A DNA stretch of 64,000 nucleotides, taken from the NCBI GenBank assembly GCA_015680685.1, contig MNCI01017582.1:186001-250000 (forward strand), given 5' to 3'. This DNA is from Gnetum montanum. Lineage: Eukaryota; Streptophyta; Gnetopsida; Gnetales; Gnetaceae. Both the position numbers and the translations under genes were made by a program. The notes below the pieces were generated by a model that saw nothing but the letters and a program-made list of their open reading frames with translations, did not search any database and was not told the DNA's origin. Below are positions 47,208-58,764 of this stretch, in pieces (position 1 is the stretch's first letter; each line of letters starts with the position of its first letter).

Positions 47208-48526
47208 AGTATAAGAGCCCACTAGCAATGATTAGTCTAAGAAGATATTAATTATAAAAAAGTTGAAACTCAAAAATCAAAGAATTCCAAGAAAAATATG
47301 ATAGAAAAGTAGTAGGAATCCATGATACAAGAATAGATGGGTATAAAAATTATTTGAAACTGAAATAAAAAATTATATTACCAATATCACCTTGTGTACA
47401 AAACCTAGTTTGTTTAATCAAAAATGGTAGTTCATTATCCTAATGTCCAACCCAAATATACATTATAGCCAAAATATAATAATAGTGTAATAAATATGAT
47501 TAAGATCCAACTTGCATCAAGGCATTGGGCCACCATTGTTAAAAATCATAAATCAAAATATTTAATGTTAAACAAGCTACCACATAAGCAACTAAAATAA
47601 ATGTTAGGCATGCACTATAAACAAGGAAGGATAAAGTTGATACATTATTACTAATCAAGGGTATTACATAGTATCAAATATGAGTTGAACATTGCAACTT
47701 TAAAAAATATATCAAACTAGAAACTTAAATAAAAACTAGGAAATGCCTAAATTCTATTCTATGCATCAACTTATTTGTCTAATTTCTCATCACAAACACA
47801 TGTATTACATTTAAGAAAAAACAAAGGAAAAAGTCAATCCACAAAATGGGTAGGAAGAATAAACCACCAATATTTGCTTAAGAATTTTGGAACTAGATAC
47901 CACATAGATGTAAAGTCATGCACTTGGATAGCTATATCCAAAGCATTAGTATCTAAGAATAAAAAACATGCATGCATTCATTAGTAATCCAAATCATCAA
48001 AAATACATAATATGAAATAAGTAGCAAATTTCACCATCATCTAATCCTAAACTATGAAATAAAGCACCCTTTCTTAGTTTCATCATGTCAAAGTTTGAGT
48101 GTGTACTCATTGTGCATAAGAACATTTTTAAATATCAAAGCTAAAGAAAAATATTCCTATAGAACTTATTTAATATTTCTTAAATCTAGTATCAATGCTA
48201 GCCTAAGTGTTACTATGTTCATTTCTATCATCACTAGGATGAGAAGCCTTGAGTCATATACTCAGTTCCTTCTTCATGCAATGTTGTTTAAAGACCAATG
48301 TAACATGGACATCACTACATGGATCCTTTAAAACCACGTAGCCAAACCCTTCATGCAAGCTCCACAAAAAATCATCCAGACTATAAAACATTAGTAATCA
48401 ATTCATCATGTCAAAATCAAGACCTAGCTAGTGGAGAAACATAATCAAACTACATACATAATTTCCAACTTTTAATGAGCTCTAAGTCTCATATATTGTT
48501 ACCAAATGAATGGTTTGTCTACCTAG
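47208..48526 (-). repeat. C1 5' LTR, part next to the primer-binding site
   Basis: Continues across N1 to 52,368-53,700. The portion 48,310-48,526 aligns with 17,670-17,885 of the 3' LTR. The rest has no clear partner in this window, because the lower end of the 3' LTR has diverged or been lost. No gene is seen. Confidence 0.65.
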
Positions 48527-49582
48527 TGTAGGGGTTGCACCTCAATATACCCTAATGGATCCAATCCATAACTTCCAGGTAGATCTAACATAGAAAATAT
48601 GAACAACAAAATAAAATAGAAAAAGAATATCCTTATATTAAGAAAATTCTTAAAATACATATACAATATATCAAAGATGAGGAGCCAAGCTCAACTCATA
48701 ACTCTTCCAATGTTCTTGGAGGCCAGACTTGTCCCCTCTCAATCCTCAAAAGCTCATCATGAAACCTAGGCTCAATACTAGATACTTATAAGAGACTCTC
48801 CTAACCTTTCTCAAGTGCTTTCCCTTACCTCTCATTTAACTTCCTTGCACAAGCTCTGTTCTTGTAGAAGCTCTTCTTCCACAACTCTCATGAGCTCTCT
48901 CTCTTGCTCACGATCAAGGTTTGGCCTTTGGCCTTTTGCATTTGGCATTTCAACACTTTGACACTTCAACACCAATAGTGGTAAATAAAATTAATATTTA
49001 TAAGCAACCAAAAGATAAGAGTCCTAGAAACCTTTCCTCAACTCAACTTGAGATTCTTTAGTTGTTTTCTAAGTCTTCTCATCTTCTCCCTAGCTATTTC
49101 CATCTTGGTTTGGTTATTTTAATCTTACTTTAGGTATTTTCATCTTTCTTTGGCTACTTTCTAAATCAAAATAGGAATTTTTGGAAGTTTTCCTGTCTAT
49201 GTAGGTTGTCACTAACTTTGTTGGGACATCTCCTACAAAAACCTGGCTCTTGGATGGGACATCTAATATTTTTTCAGAACATCGCATTTGATCCTAGGAC
49301 ATTCCAATTTCTAGTGAGATGTATCACCTAGGATGTCCAAGTTTTTGATGAGATGTCTCATCTATAAGTTCCAAACAAAAAAATGATTATTTTGATGTTT
49401 GGGACCTTTAGATGCCTTCAAAGAAGGTCCCATAGATCTTGCAAGGCCCTCGACTCATCAAAATGAGTCCAAAACACACTAAAACATGTCAAAACATCCA
49501 AGAATCTCCCTCAACAAAATAAACACAAGAAGGAACATAGCATGGAGGATAGAATAAGGGAATCAGAAAAGGTATCCCTACA
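48527..49582 (-). repeat. 3' LTR of N1
   Basis: 1,056 bp. On the minus strand it starts TGTAGGGATACC, as in G1. A possible purine tract, GGTAGAAGAG, lies just inside the internal region (49,586-49,597). Confidence 0.85.
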
Positions 49583-49709
49583 ACAACTCTTCTACCATTA
49601 AAAATCTCATGCCTCATGACCTTTCACTAGTTGGAAGGCACCATGCCCCCATGACTCAAGGCCATCAAAACAATAATGACTCAATGCATTACAAAAATTA
49701 TAATAAATA

Positions 49710-51246
49710 TCATTGGAGGTTTTTTTTTAGCTTTCTTGGCTCATGGAGGCTTGTCCTCATTCCCCACCATGCTTCCTTTATCTGATAATCTCCTTGGAAT
49801 GCTTCCCTTGTATCCCAATGATGACTGAAACCCACAACAAATAAAGAATAAGAAAAAGAAAAAGGATTAGGATTTCTTAATCAAACATCCTTTCTTTGCT
49901 TCCTTTTCCTATTCTTCACCTTCTTATTCTTAGTTTTTGAAAGACTATCATTTAGCTTCCATTCATCCTTAGCACCATCATGCAAATTACCTTCATGCTA
50001 CTCATCTATTTTACAAGAAAGAAAATCAACTATTAATACACTTCAAAATTAATCAATAGCAAGCATCTCCAAATTCTAGAAAATTGTATCATTATCAATG
50101 TATTAACTCACATCAATAATGACATTCTCATAATTTCTATTCCAATAGTCAACATCATCAAGAAAATTACCATTATTAGTCTTCCTCTCACTAGAAACAA
50201 CATCAAAAGTTATAACATAATTGTCAATGCCATCACAATCACTAGAAAAATCATGATTCTCACCATTACCATTGAACAAACCTCTACCAAGCTAAAGTAA
50301 AAAACTAGCATCCATCACACTAGCTTCAACATGAGAGACATTACTACAATCAAAAAGAAAAAGCTCATCCTTACTTACCTCTTCATGGCTTCTCCCACCC
50401 ATCTTTGGTTCAACTTGATCTCCAACATGTTTCTATCCAATCTCATCAAAGTTTGAAGGTCCACAATCCTAAATAGAAGTTCCCAATTCCAATTTCTTCT
50501 CCTCTTCAAGGGAATCATCAACAAGCTCTTTATGCCACTTTGGAAGTACCAGCTCAAAAGATAAACTCTCCTTCATAGTTTTAACATTAGATTCATCAAA
50601 AACCATCATCAAAGAAATTATTCTTTTACCTACCTTAGTTATAAGACTCACCTCTCCCCCATGACATAGCCTCAAATTGACTTAGAATCTCCTTTTCATT
50701 GCCACAAGATATAGAACAATTGTAAATAGAATAAGTATCATACCTTCTAGTGGTACCCTTGATCCTCCTTAAAGAAATCCCTTGATCTTTGCCACTCTTT
50801 TAGCTTTGATCCTTTACCTGCCATGACTTATGAGGTAGTAACCCTCCTTGATCAGCAGCATACATCATCTTGGACTTTGAAGATTTCTTGGTCCTCTTGA
50901 TGAAGCTCTTTGTTCCCTCCCTTGAAACCCTTGAGTATTGAGCACTCCCTTGATTAATAATATATACTTGAGAACTCCTTTTCTCATTAATCTCTACTTC
51001 ATTGGATCCTTCATCTTCCTTTCCTTCTTGATGGTTAGAAGATATTTTCTTAATTCTCATCAAAATATTTTTCACATTATTCTTGAATTTCAACATATCA
51101 CTTCAAGTTTCTACAAAATCTTGATGCTTCTAGACTTTGACTTTGGGAAGAAATTCTTGCATTTAAGTCATAAAAGCTTTAAAGGAATATTTGAACTCTT
51201 GATGCTCTTGTTGAAGCTCTTGATTTTTCTTCCTCTTTGGATTCAT
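49710..51246 (-). pseudogene. N1 internal ORF, function unknown, decayed
   Basis: On the minus strand an ATG at 51,246, about 120 bp past the primer-binding site, opens MNPKRKKNQELQQEHQEF. The same frame continues through MLKFKNNVKNILMRIKKISS and STEVEI-like acidic sequence to a shift near 50,690. From 50,675 a second frame runs 322 codons to a TGA at 49,710 with nine internal stops, all TAG, TAA or TGA. It includes LPKWHKELVDDSLEEEKKLE, GRSHEEVSKDELFLFDCSN, FLDDVDYWNRNYENVIIDV and a basic KTKNKKVKNRKRKQRKD segment that looks like a nuclear localisation signal. The N-terminal part is rich in Gln and Lys and may be coiled coil. It has no resemblance that I can see to gag or pol. Confidence 0.6.
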
Positions 51247-51364
51247 ACCTAAAGCAACAAGACCAATATCCAAAATAAAATGCACAAATATCTACAAAAA
51301 TGTTCCTTTCATTCAATGAAAACACCAAGCTTCAATATCGAAGTGTGTAAACCTCCAAACCTGG

Positions 51365-51376
51365 GCTCTGATACTA
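51365..51376 (-). promoter_or_regulatory. N1 primer-binding site (tRNA-iMet type)
   Basis: The minus strand reads TAGTATCAGAGC, which differs from the consensus TGGTATCAGAGC by one G-to-A change. It is six bases from the 5' LTR, as in G1. Confidence 0.85.
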
Positions 51377-51382
51377 ATCTAG

Positions 51383-52367
51383 TATAGGGGTTACATCTCA
51401 ATATACCGCAATAGGATCCAATCCATGACTTCCAAAAAAATCTAGCTTAGAATATAAGAACAACACAATAAAATAGAGAAAAATTCCCTTATATAAGAAA
51501 ATTCTCAAAATACATATAAAATACATCAAAGATGAGAATCCAAGCTTGACTTATAACTCTCCCAAGGATCTTAAAGGTCATACTTATTTCCTCTCAATCC
51601 TCAATAGCTCACCATGGAGCCCAAGCTTAGGACAAGATAGTTATATGATATTTTCCTAAGCACTATCAAGTTCTCTCCCTTGCCTCTCACTCAACCTTCG
51701 TACACAAGCTCTCTTCTTGCACAAGTTCTCCTCCCTTAACTCTCAAAATATCTCTCTCTTGCTCATGATTATGGTTTGGCCTTAGGCCTTTTACATTTGG
51801 CACTTTGGTAATTTGGCACCAACTTTGGTGAATTACATTAATATTTATAAGCAACTAGAAGGTAAGAATCCTAGAAACCTTACCTCAACTTAACTTGAGG
51901 TTGTTTAGTTATGTCCCAAGTCTTCTCACCTTCTCCTCAGCCATTTTCATCTTTCCTTGGCTATTTTTTGAATTGGAATGGACATTTTTAGAAGTTTTCC
52001 TATTTATCTAGGTCATCTCTAGCTTTGCTAGGATGTCTCCTACAAAAACTTAGGTTTCATGTGGGACATCTACTATTTTTCTAGGATGTTCGATTTGATT
52101 CTAGGATGTCCCAATTTCTAGTGAGACGTCTCAACCTAGACATTCCACTTTCTAGTAAGACATCTCATCTATAGGTGCCAAATACAAAAATGCTCATTTT
52201 AATACCTAGGATCTCTAAATACCTCCAAACAATTCCCCATAGAGCCTAGAGCCCCCTAAACTCAAAAATGAGCCCAAAACATCCAAAAATCATCCTCAAT
52301 AAAATTAACACAAGAAGACACATAGCATGTAGGGTAGAACAAGGGGGCCAAAATAGGTGTCCCTATA
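51383..52367 (-). repeat. 5' LTR of N1
   Basis: 985-bp direct repeat of 48,527-49,582, sharing CAATATACC, GGATCCAATCCAT, AAAATTCTTAAAATACAT/AAAATTCTCAAAATACAT, CTCTCTCTTGCTCA and GGTTTGGCCTT. Confidence 0.85.
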
Positions 52368-53700
52368 CCACTACCTTAATAATAATGCTTTTCAATGAAT
52401 GGTCTACCCACTAATTAAAATACTTACCAATAGTGATCTAGCTAAAAAAAAGAGAAATTTGAAAGGTATTCTAAGTAATTAAAAAATATAAAAAGGTAAT
52501 TAGATATTCTGTTCAAATTTCAATCATGTTGGAAAGCCCTAGTAAGTAATTTTTTGATTTTTTTGATAATTTTCATAATCTAATAAGATAGGATTACATT
52601 ACAAAAGTTATTCCATTTTTCATGTACATTACAATGATGTTAGTGAAATCCATTATGAAATCACAACATGGTTATAATAGATGAAAACATATTCTAAATA
52701 CCTAATGATTTATGTTTTCATCATCATTTGGAATCATCTCAACATACAAAAATATGAAAAACAATGGAAAATCCTAATTCTATATCCTATAAATTTAGCA
52801 AAGGAAAAATGAAATGAAAAATGAATCCAAACTAAGTAAAACTCAAAATACAACATCCAAGTCATGATAAAATTAATATTATAATCTCATGTTTTAGAAA
52901 CATACATTAACAAATTAGTTCTTTCACAGAAAATTCCTAAAACATTTCACTAAACATATGTCAACAAAACCAAACCAAACCAAATCAAATTTGTATATAA
53001 TGAAATTTCTAAAAAACTTAAAATATGTGCATTGTAATAAATTTTACCAAACTAATTGGTAGCATTGCAAAAAGATATTCTATGTAGCTAAGATCTTCTA
53101 AAAAGCTCTAAATCTTAAGTAGATGTAATAGTCAATGACCAAACCCAAAGAAAACCTAAAGGTAAATCCTAGAAAGGAGAATACTTAGGTAGATCCAAAG
53201 AGCACATAAGCTTAGCTTTAGCCTCTCTCTTATTTAGAAATATCTTCCTTTCTAGCTCTATCTCTTAGATATCAACAATCCAATTGGATGATGTTTAATG
53301 AAAGAGTTATCATGTATTTATACTCACAACGAATGCTAGTGGCTGACCAATGGGTAAATCTAATGAAGAAAACTAAAACTAAAAAGAAAATAATATTAAC
53401 TTATAATTTATAAAAATAAATAAAATAATATTTATAACTTTCATCTATATCAAACATTGACCTACTAGTGTATCATTGAGTACTACATACTAGCTATGTC
53501 TACTCCAAATGTTGACAAAAGTTCCAAGGTCTAAAATCAAATATAATCAACTAGGGTACTACCCCATGCTATCTTGCTAAAGATAAAATATTAAAAAATA
53601 AAAAATTATTTTATTACTTTCTAGAAAACCATAAATACATGTCAAGAATACACAATACATAGCATGTCACATGCCTAATATAGAATCCCATGTATTAATT
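52368..53700 (-). repeat. C1 5' LTR, distal part
   Basis: Collinear with 17,900-19,250 of the 3' LTR up to TAGAATCCCATGT (about 53,685). Past that point the copies cannot be aligned with confidence, so the outer end of C1 is unresolved. A minus-strand TATAAATA lies at 53,315-53,322, matching the one at 18,859. Confidence 0.75.
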
Positions 53701-54738
53701 ATACATAATCTACTTTATTGGTGATTTAAAGGTTACTTCCCTTTTAAAATGGGGGCCAGAAGGAGTGCAAAGATCCTTATTAAATCCATTATATCTTAAC
53801 CATTACAATAATAAACTATATCATGCTAATTCCTTATCTACTACATCACAAGGATATGTAGGCTTTTGAAGGAGATTTGACTCTAATGCTTAGGCCACTA
53901 CTCTTCTCTATAGGTTAGGACTTAGGGCTAGATCTATTAGAGTAGGAACACATCTTGGCTCTTCATGAAATGATGTCTCTTCTATGATTACTTGTACTAG
54001 CTATCATCATACATGTATGCACATCTCATTTATCTTTTTACATATATCATTACTTAAGAAATATTTTCTATAGTTCTAACCTTTGGACTAACATGTATTT
54101 TGCACTTATCTATGCTTATAAGTGATATGATTGTTAAAGTGTAGTCCATCTTGAGTCTGTTCTAGAATACTTGACTACTTTTAAACTTAAGGATGATGCC
54201 AAGTAGTACTTCCTAAAATTAGTGTTGTTAAACTTAGTATTAAAGTTGATGTTATGCATTATTATATTTTTCCATCACTAGTACTTTTGGTTTGTTATTT
54301 TTATAGATAGTTGCTACTATAAGAAAAATGAACAAGAGGAGTTAAAATCTTAGTGTTGTTCCTCCTAGTTCTAACTTGTATATTGGGCTAGTTGGTGATG
54401 AAAATTGAGATAATTGAAACACCACCAAGAAAATGTATGTTGTAATCTTTTAGACATTGTAACTTTTACCCCATGAAACCCAAGGCTATAATCTCATTAT
54501 AAAATGTGAAGATTGTAATCTACAAGATGCAATTTCACATACTTTAACTTTTGGATCTAAAAACATACCTCATTAGTGGTCATACCATCAACCCCCAAGT
54601 AAAAAAAGTTATATTATGTCCATATTTGCGCTTCGGGGAACAAAATGCCTTTTGGACTACCAAAATTAACATTTTCATGGGTTTTTTGGGGGTATGACCT
54701 TTTCTATGCTAGAATCATCTATGGTTAGTGTTGGAGGA
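53701..54738. other. Unassigned AT-rich DNA
   Basis: No recognisable gene. A partial inverted repeat with GGTCATACC at about 54,573 and GGTATGACC at about 54,694 could form a stem with a loop of roughly 110 bp. Confidence 0.4.
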
Positions 54739-55047
54739 TTTAACTCTTGAAGTCTTAGCATGGCTCCTACAACCTTAGCATACCTCAGATAACCCCCAAC
54801 ATTGCTCCTAGAGTTCAACATGCTCAGCATTGGTCTAGTAATACGAACATTCCTCTAGCAACTCCAAAGTAGCTCTTGTAGCTCCAACATGGCTCTTGTA
54901 GCTCCAGCATGGCACCAGCAACCTTGGCATTAATCCTGCATCCCCAACATGGGTTTCATACCCCCAGTGAGGTTTTTGTATGCCTAGAGTTTCTCTTGGA
55001 AGGCTAGCATAGGTGAAAGAAGCCCATCATGGCTGAAATTCCTATTT
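54739..55047 (+). repeat. Tandem array, about 20-bp period
   Basis: Around fourteen diverged units follow each other. A typical unit is CATGGCTCTTGTAGCTCCAA; neighbours begin CATTAATCC, CATGGGTTT, CATGGCACC and so on. Most units are exactly 20 bp, a few 19 or 21. The centre units (about 54,877-54,990) are best kept. It is not in a recognisable ORF. Confidence 0.8.
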
Positions 55048-55928
55048 ACTATTTTTGATAACCAGAATGGTTTTGATACCTTGGGGATATCAAAACTTAC
55101 TATACATAGAAACCATGCTAGATTTGAACACTTTCCATACCTACACATGACAACAATCTATCAGAAATTAGGTAGAAATTTGCAACAAAAATTATAATCA
55201 TGAAACCTATAAAAATCAAGCTCCAACACCATGAAAAGGTTCCACTTCTTGGCATTCTAGATCTTTGGAAACTTAGCTTAGACACAAATCTTTTGAAGAA
55301 ATTTTCAACATGGAACCCATAGCCATTGTAACCATTGTTACACCCATGAGATTGTGTGAATTTTGGTAGCAATGCTAAGCAACCTAGGCATCAAGACTCC
55401 CAACATGACTCTCCTTTGTGGCCCAAAATCTGCACACATCTTACCTCCTACACCACCAACATTGTAGCTTTGGTGAGATGTATAGCAAGGTTTTATAATT
55501 TTGGGAGTTTTGAAACATCTGGATCATGTAGTTGACTATGACATTCAAGGATACTAGCTTTAGTGGTCTCTAAACCCCCATTCAAGTGAACCCTTTGCTT
55601 CTTTAGGCACTCCTTATACACATTTCTGAACTCTCTTTATTTTTATCATAATAAATTTTATAGTTACATTTATTATGCAAGTTATTGTAGATTTATTTTT
55701 TAGATCTACATTGCAATTTTTATTTTATTAACCCCATTTACATTTTCTAAGTTTTTGGATGATTAAAAAGACTATCTAGGGCACTCAAATCCCATTTTTT
55801 GGAGGCCCTTGGGGTTTGAGATTAAAGTTGTTCCATATAGGATATCAATTTTTTTAGTAATTGAATTTTTTAGCCACTACAATTTTCTAGCGCTAGATGA
55901 AACCTTTGTCCAAGTACTGTGCAAGCCC
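55048..55928. other. Unassigned DNA between two tandem arrays
   Basis: No recognised gene on either strand. A minus-strand frame at 55,118-55,372 has no known family. Confidence 0.4.
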
Positions 55929-55930
55929 TT

Positions 55931-56065
55931 GCAAGGGCTACGCTATCCTTACATGGGATGCGTTGGCCCTGGACGAGCTACACTAGCCCCTTTGTAGGCC
56001 ATGCTAGTCCCTTTGTAGTAATATAGATCATGTGTAGGCCATGTCAACCCTCACATAGGCCACAC
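55931..56065 (+). repeat. Tandem array, 21-bp period
   Basis: Four units of 21 bp (55,931-56,014) are followed by two or three degenerate ones. Each unit has a G-CTA/ATG-GCTAGCCC-like core, for example GTAGGCCATGCTAGTCCCTT. The array is richer in G and C and in CpG (CTACGC, ATGCGT, GACGAG) than its surroundings. Confidence 0.75.
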
Positions 56066-57180
56066 AATAGAGAGAAAATAAAAAATGATATTAATCTATT
56101 CTACTCTACACAATTTCTTAGATACTAATCTGCATTGACCAACAATGATCTATACCTAATGGCACCAATATGCTCCTGACAGCATCACTAGTGCACCACT
56201 ATGGCTATTGCGACTGATGTTCTTACCTTACTACATAATGGAAAAATTCTCAATCAACTAATGACATATTTGAATGTTCAGTCAACTAATGAAAAACTTT
56301 GAAGTTTCCATCAACTGACAAAAAATTCAAAGTCTCTATCTTTGAACTGTTAGTTTAAATTAAGAATGTGCATACATAATTCTCAAAAAAAAATTGGCAT
56401 GTTGACATCATGTGAGATAAGAATTCTGTAATTAAGCATGCTTGTCTTGGAGTAGTATTGGGATGGGTGGTCTCATGAGAAGTCTCATTTTTGTGCCAAA
56501 GGTTCTAGACCTCAGAAGCCATAACTTTTGATTTTACAAGTCTTTTTCAACAAATGAAGAGTCATTTCCTATAGATTTCAACCGTCTAAACACAATGGTG
56601 AAGTTAGATCTACCTCATGGAACCTCAAAAATTAGTTTTCCTCCCTTTCCTAAAATAGTGCCTTAAAATCATAAAAAGTTTAATTTTAATGTAACTTAAG
56701 CATACAATATCCTTTTTCAACATATGAATAGTCATTTTCAAAATTTTTCACCCTTTTGAACTCAATGCTGAGGTTAGATTTATCATATGGCTACTTGATA
56801 ATTTGTTGATATCATGAACCATGAATGTCAACAACATAAGGATAACTAATCGTGTCCTGTTAGGACTAATGAATTTAATCTTTTGGAACCTTAAGGTGTA
56901 GTGCTTAACCTTTTTAGATAGCCTTAAGATCACTATGGCATGTCATTAGTTACAATGCTAGAGTTAGCGTCTTAAATTAGGGTAGAAAGGCCATTAAGAA
57001 TTAGATGATGTAAATTATATATTACTAAGATTAGATAATGTAGCTAAATATTTCCAGAATTAGTTGGAGAGACAGTTGATGAAATAGAATGATCTTCAAT
57101 GATCAAGAAGATGTATATCAATTTTTCATGCAATCAAAACATATGGTAGAATAACATGAAGACTCAAAATATTATTTCAA
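56066..57180. other. Unassigned DNA with an internal duplication
   Basis: Two diverged copies of a segment of about 110 bp lie at roughly 56,530-56,640 and 56,695-56,800, sharing CTTTTTCAACA, ATGAA-AGTCATTT and GGTTAGAT/AGTTAGAT. No gene is recognisable. Confidence 0.45.
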
Positions 57181-57189
57181 CAAGGTGTA

Positions 57190-58350
57190 TGATACCCATG
57201 AAGAGAAATGATCCAAAAGATATTCCAAGAATGAGAATAAAAGTTGCAACATACAAGCTACTTGCGAGATCCTTAGTGAGTGAGAAACAACATCTGTTAT
57301 GTCCACCATGGACCTTGGATTGGCATGAGTATCAATACCCACTTGTTTTAGTAGAGTTATAATATTTGGATGCTGATGTTTTATGTCTATAAGAAGACTT
57401 GCAATCGGCATTGCTATACCAATTCCAACTAGAATATGAAAAACTAGGATATGGAGGTATTTATAAGCAAAAGATTCTTATGAAATTTCATTTTTTAAGC
57501 CATGTAGATTATCCTATTGTAGAAATCACAACATGGATGGTTGTATAATCTTTTATAAAAAATCCAAGTTTGAATTACTATAGAGATTTAAATGGAGTTT
57601 AGAAACTATGATTTTTGAAATTCTAGAACTTCAAATGATGGAAAATAAAGAAGAATCAATATTTCAACGAAATCATAGAACCTTGGTAATGATTTTAAAA
57701 ATTGAGTTATTAGGAAGATGTGTATGTATATAATTAGCACACATTTAATTGTCAAACCAACATGTTGAGATGTTAGACTATGTCAAGAAGGATACTTGAT
57801 AAAGAAAATAAAAGTTTTATTCCTAAGTTATACCAATCTAGTGCCATTTATTCTTTATGGAGAATTCAATGTAAAAGTTGTAAGTGGTATTTATCAATTC
57901 TTAAAATATGCATGTGTAAAGGAATCCTTGGAGGATAAACCTAATTTGAAGAAGATGTTTTCCTTAATTTAACATGCAATTCTATTGGCTAGTGCATATT
58001 CTGCTTACTTTGAATCTTTAATTGATAAATCAAATTCCATAATTTAGGAACAGATGATGCTGATGGATAGTACTCATCAAGAACCATAGTTTACCAATTA
58101 CTTTGCTGTGATTAATGAGGATGGATTAATAACATTCTTCATTAAGACCTTAGATTATATTTGGTACAATGTTTTATTCTTTAAAGTTACGAAGTTGCTA
58201 GAATTAATTTCTAAAGAAGAAATTGAGAAGAATCAAGATCAATCCCTTGCATCCTGAACAAGACCATATGATCATATACCACTTATGGTAGAGTTACAAT
58301 TACTTCCATTAGTTCATAAGGTTGATCAAGATCAAGAAGTATCTCATATT
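57190..58350 (+). pseudogene. Orphan ORF of unknown function, decayed
   Basis: A plus-strand reading of about 380 codons in one or two frames. From about 57,192 it gives DIPRMRIKVATYKLLARSLV, HLLCPPWTLDWHEYQYPLVL, LQSALLYQFQLEYEKLGYGG and KFHFLSHVDYPIVEITTWMV. After a disturbed part it continues VLFLSYTNLVPFILYGEFNV, YQFLKYACVKESLEDKPNL, FTNYFAVINEDGLITFFI and LISKEEIEKNQDQSLAS. Interrupting stops are TAG, TAA and TGA. It does not resemble gag, protease, RT or integrase. It lies about 400 bp before an LTR (58,765), so it may be the internal ORF of a non-autonomous LTR element. Confidence 0.5.
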
Positions 58351-58750
58351 AATAAATATTATTATTTTCTTCATTATTTAATTTATATTTTAATTAGATA
58401 AATAAAATATCTAAGATAATGAAACTTGGGAATAAAGAATTTTCCTTGCCTTCACTAAGGTAACCATATATGAGTAGCATTTTGTGTGGCCTTGGTTAGG
58501 ACTAGTGATTAGTGGCTAGTAGGTCTTTAATTCACCTCTTATCATTATCTTAGAAAATGAGATAAGTAATAATAAAGTAAAATTTAAATTTTTCATATAT
58601 TCTCCTCACATATGTTATTTTTGTAGAACAACTAAGAAATAACTTCAAGTTCAAAGGATAAATTAAATTATTGGAGCATACGATCTTAACCAAAGCATTC
58701 GACCTAGAAAAAGATAGTGAATGTGATCACATTCAAGGACAAATGAAATC

Positions 58751-58763
58751 TAAGTGGGGTAGA
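58751..58763 (+). other. Polypurine tract candidate
   Basis: TAAGTGGGGTAGA lies directly before an LTR that starts TGTAATGTCCCC. It supports reading that LTR as the 3' LTR of an element to its left. Confidence 0.5.
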
Positions 58764-58764
58764 T

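Larger units (their letters stand above)
48527..52367 (-). mobile_element. N1: non-autonomous LTR element with a long unrecognised ORF
   Basis: LTRs at 48,527-49,582 (starts TGTAGGGG, ends CCCTACA) and 51,383-52,367 (TATAGGGG, CCCTATA) flank a 1.8-kb internal region. The primer-binding site at 51,365-51,376 fixes the minus orientation. The LTR termini and the repeated GACATCT octamers match those of G1 in the same orientation. No protease, RT, RNase H or integrase is present; instead there is a decayed ORF of roughly 500 codons. N1 sits inside the C1 5' LTR: its flanks join to match the continuous sequence at about 17,860-17,960. A clean target duplication was not found. Confidence 0.85.
17650..53700 (-). 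mobile_element. C1: Tekay/Del-like Ty3/gypsy chromovirus split by nested insertions
   Basis: Read on the minus strand, the parts are: 5' LTR (53.7-47.2 kb, itself interrupted by N1), primer-binding site at about 47.2 kb, gag, protease and the start of reverse transcriptase down to 45,485, a 23-kb insertion (A2), then the rest of reverse transcriptase, RNase H, integrase and chromodomain to about 19,930, a polypurine tract at about 19,625-19,640 and a 3' LTR. The integrase tail and chromodomain type (KILDKMERKLRSR, then KVIWKRHG, then ETTWQ) points to the Tekay/Del clade. Joining the sequence across A2 while keeping one target-site copy brings the RT into one frame, which proves both halves were one gene. 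The outer ends are not sharply defined. Confidence 0.85.

Noticed and set aside
51383-52367. Treating the N1 LTRs as two unrelated solo LTRs
   Set aside because: The primer-binding site next to the right copy and the purine tract next to the left copy show that they belong to one element.
56600-58764. A full gypsy pol upstream of the LTR at 58,765
   Set aside because: I looked for RT and integrase blocks on the plus strand and found none; the reading there is of an unknown protein.
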